Source: an uncultured Verrucomicrobiota bacterium (GTDB lineage Bacteria > Verrucomicrobiota > Verrucomicrobiia > Chthoniobacterales > SZAS-18). From it: 7,334 nucleotides of DNA. This document shows positions 5,774-7,334 of this stretch, piece after piece. The position numbers and the translations under genes are program-made. Below the pieces are notes generated by a model. It had not been told where the DNA came from. It did not search any database and saw only the letters and a program-made list of their open reading frames with translations. Every line of letters starts with the position of its first letter. Positions within the stretch are counted from its first letter, which is position 1. The stretch spans positions 1-7,334 of the forward strand of contig CALMVM010000317.1 in assembly GCA_937873255.1 (NCBI GenBank). Direction: 5' to 3'.

Positions 5774-6886
5774 TCACGTGACGGAGTTGTTCAACGCCGG
5801 GTAGTCGGTGTAGCCAACCTCCGTGCCGCCGTAAAAAGTAGCGCGGTCGTATCGGTTCAGCGGATTCCGGCCTTGAAACCGCTGCACGAGATCAGGGTTG
5901 GAGATGAACAGGCGGCCAAAGGCCACGGCGTCGGCTTCCCCGTCTCCGATTGCTCGTGCGGCGCTGGTGTAATCGTGGCCGCCAGCCGAGACCAGCCGGG
6001 TGTCACCCGTTAGAAAGGGACGGAAGTTGCGCGAGAGCAGTCGTTGGTCGTAGTCGGTGCGCTCGGTGTGACCGGCCACACGCGGCTCGACGAAATGCAG
6101 GTATGCCAGTTGGAAGCGGGCCAGCTCGCCGACCAGGTACGAGAACACGCCCCAGCGGTCGGGATCGTCCACGCCGCCGTAGGTGTTGGCGGGCGAGAGC
6201 CGCGCGCCCACGCGGTCGCGGCCCCAAACCGCCGTCACCGCGGCGACGACTTCCAGATAGAAACGGGCCCGTTTCTCCACGCTGCCGCCGTAGCGGTCGG
6301 TGCGTTGGTTGGAACCCGCCAGAAGGAACTGTTCGAGCAGGTAGCCGTTCGCGCCGTGGACCTCCACGCCATCGAAGCCGGCGGCTTTGGCCAAGGTAGC
6401 CCCGCGCCGGAACTCCTCCACGATCCCGGGAACCTCGTCGGTTTCGAGCGCGCGGGGGACGACGCGTGGCTTCATGATCCCGGAGGGCACGGGTGATTCG
6501 CCGCCGCTCGCCAGGGCGCTGGGAGCCACGGGCAGCACGCCGCCGGGTTGCAGGTCGGGATGCGACTGGCGGCCGACGTGCCAGAGCTGGCAAAAAATGC
6601 GTCCGCCCGCCTCGTGCACGGCGCGGGTGACCAGTTGCCACCCTTCGGCCTGCGCTTCGGTGTGGATGCCGGGTGTCTTGTAATAGCCGTGACCATACGG
6701 CGAGACCGGCGTGGCTTCGGTGATGATCAGACCCGCCGTGGCGCGTTGACGGTAGTAGAGGGCATTCAGCTCACCCGGAACGTTACCGGGCATCGTCGCG
6801 CGCATCCGCGTCAGCGGGGCCATGAAGACGCGGTTGGGCAGCGTGAGCGGACCCAGCGTCAACGGGGTAAAGAGATCGACTGACAT
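5774..6886 (-). CDS. Old Yellow Enzyme family FMN-dependent ene-reductase (NADH:flavin oxidoreductase)
   Basis: The product has 370 residues from ATG 6886, the usual length for a classical Old Yellow Enzyme. MSVDLFTPLTLGPLTLPNRV is the standard N-terminus, which sets the start; the frame extends 20 codons further to a TTG overlapping the upstream gene's end, but that part is unlike the family. Visible landmarks are PLTR (24-27, FMN-contacting Thr26), QLWHVGR (100-106), HGANGY (177-182) with the substrate-binding pair His177/Asn180 and proton-donor Tyr182, the NQRTDRYGG signature, and VAFGRLFISNP near the C-terminus for FMN phosphate binding. His/Asn rather than His/His places it with the OYE1-like arrangement. 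The enzymes reduce activated C=C bonds, quinones, nitro compounds and nitrate esters with NAD(P)H in the cytoplasm; the true substrate is unknown. It follows the alpha/beta hydrolase gene by 56 bp and is probably cotranscribed with it. No Shine-Dalgarno is visible. Confidence 0.95.
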   Translation of the reverse strand: MSVDLFTPLTLGPLTLPNRVFMAPLTRMRATMPGNVPGELNALYYRQRATAGLIITEATPVSPYGHGYYKTPGIHTEAQAEGWQLVTRAVHEAGGRIFCQLWHVGRQSHPDLQPGGVLPVAPSALASGGESPVPSGIMKPRVVPRALETDEVPGIVEEFRRGATLAKAAGFDGVEVHGANGYLLEQFLLAGSNQRTDRYGGSVEKRARFYLEVVAAVTAVWGRDRVGARLSPANTYGGVDDPDRWGVFSYLVGELARFQLAYLHFVEPRVAGHTERTDYDQRLLSRNFRPFLTGDTRLVSAGGHDYTSAARAIGDGEADAVAFGRLFISNPDLVQRFQGRNPLNRYDRATFYGGTEVGYTDYPALNNSVT

Positions 6887-6942
6887 GCGGATAGCGGAGC
6901 GATGCTCGGTAAACGTTTTTCGGCGAATGGTTCGCTCCCTGT
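6887..6942. other. 56-bp spacer with two small hairpins
   Basis: Between the alpha/beta hydrolase stop and the ene-reductase start lie GCGAA-TGG-TTCGC (6923-6935) and GAGC-GAT-GCTC (6897-6907), read on the plus strand. The palindrome AAACGTTT (6911-6918) sits between them. They may be an intra-operon processing or attenuation site, but stems of 4-5 bp are weak evidence. Confidence 0.25.
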
Positions 6943-7334
6943 TCAAGATTGCAGGAAGGCCAGCAGGTCGGAGTTGAGTTGGTCCTTGTGCGTGTCGGGG
7001 ATGGCGTGCGGCGCGCCGGGGTACACTTTGAGCGTCGCGTTTGGCACGAGCTTGGCCGTCCGGCGGCCCGTGAGGTCGATGGGCACGACCTGATCGTCAT
7101 CGCCGTGGATGACCAGGGCGGGCACGTCGATCTTCTTGAGGTCTTCCCTGAAATCCGTGGCCGAGAACGCCGCAATGCAGTCGTAGAGGTTCTTGTGGCC
7201 GGCCATCATGCCCTGCATCCAGAACGTGTCGATCATGCCCTGGCTCACCTTGGCACCCGGACGGTTGAAACCGTAAAATGGACCGGCGGCAAAATCCTTG
7301 TAGAGCTGCGCGCGGTTGGCGACGCTGGCGGCAC
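6943..7334 (-). CDS. alpha/beta hydrolase, non-heme chloroperoxidase/perhydrolase type (C-terminal half; N-terminus outside window)
   Basis: The frame is open from the right edge to TGA at 6945-6943 and gives 129 complete residues. They read as the cap and C-terminal half of a family whose members are usually about 275 residues: [32 protein letters not shown], then [15 protein letters not shown] with the catalytic Asp (third Asp, codon 7095-7093) and [16 protein letters not shown] with the catalytic His (codon 7008-7006). The nucleophile Ser in its GxSxG elbow lies beyond the window. These cofactor-free cytoplasmic enzymes hydrolyse esters, and in the presence of peroxide make peracids that halogenate, hence the name chloroperoxidase. 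An internal GTG at 7248 is in frame but not the start, as conserved family sequence continues upstream of it. The gene lies directly before the ene-reductase gene in the same direction. Confidence 0.92.
   Translation of the reverse strand, partial: AASVANRAQLYKDFAAGPFYGFNRPGAKVSQGMIDTFWMQGMMAGHKNLYDCIAAFSATDFREDLKKIDVPALVIHGDDDQVVPIDLTGRRTAKLVPNATLKVYPGAPHAIPDTHKDQLNSDLLAFLQS

Noticed and set aside
6887..6946. 20-codon N-terminal extension of the ene-reductase
   Set aside because: Starts with TTG overlapping the upstream stop and does not resemble the family, whose N-terminus begins exactly at the ATG at 6886.

Overview
This is a bacterial stretch, GC-rich except for one gene, holding seven protein genes; the two end genes run off the window. 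No RNA gene, CRISPR array, insertion sequence or recognisable origin is visible. None of the six visible start codons has a Shine-Dalgarno sequence, and the leaders are C- and A-rich. This suggests a lineage with SD-poor initiation (Verrucomicrobiota, Planctomycetota or a similar group are possible), but no marker gene is present, so the phylum is a guess.

Left block (1-2845, minus strand): a compact three-gene operon read right to left. It encodes an isochorismatase-fold cysteine hydrolase related to YcaC, an ABM-domain (antibiotic biosynthesis monooxygenase-like) protein with two C-terminal membrane helices, and a YtcJ-type metal-dependent amidohydrolase whose C-terminus lies beyond base 1. 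The last two genes overlap by an ATGA. Together they look like an accessory catabolic or detoxification operon with unknown substrate.

Centre (2846-5100): a 318-bp divergent intergenic region with several short palindromes separates the operon from a plus-strand gene. That gene encodes a three-part protein: cyclic-nucleotide-binding-like fold, a cysteine-free thioredoxin/glutaredoxin-like segment, and a thioredoxin-reductase-like FAD/NAD(P)H module. The redox cysteine pair expected in the reductase is replaced (CATC becomes AATQ), so it is probably not a true thioredoxin reductase. A 239-bp non-coding stretch follows.

Most unusual gene (5101-5664, plus strand): a 187-residue, mostly helical protein with an RNDISH motif, matching the Rx4H active site of HEPN ribonucleases. 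It has much lower GC than its neighbours (about 45% against about 76% in 120-base samples counted by hand). It looks like a recently acquired solitary HEPN-type toxin or defence protein. No antitoxin or nucleotidyltransferase partner is visible.

Right block (5774-7334, minus strand): an Old Yellow Enzyme-type ene-reductase, preceded in the same direction by the C-terminal half of an alpha/beta hydrolase of the non-heme chloroperoxidase/perhydrolase type. Like the left block, these are accessory oxidoreductive or xenobiotic-handling genes. The window therefore reads as an accessory metabolic region with a probable horizontally acquired HEPN gene inserted between convergent genes.
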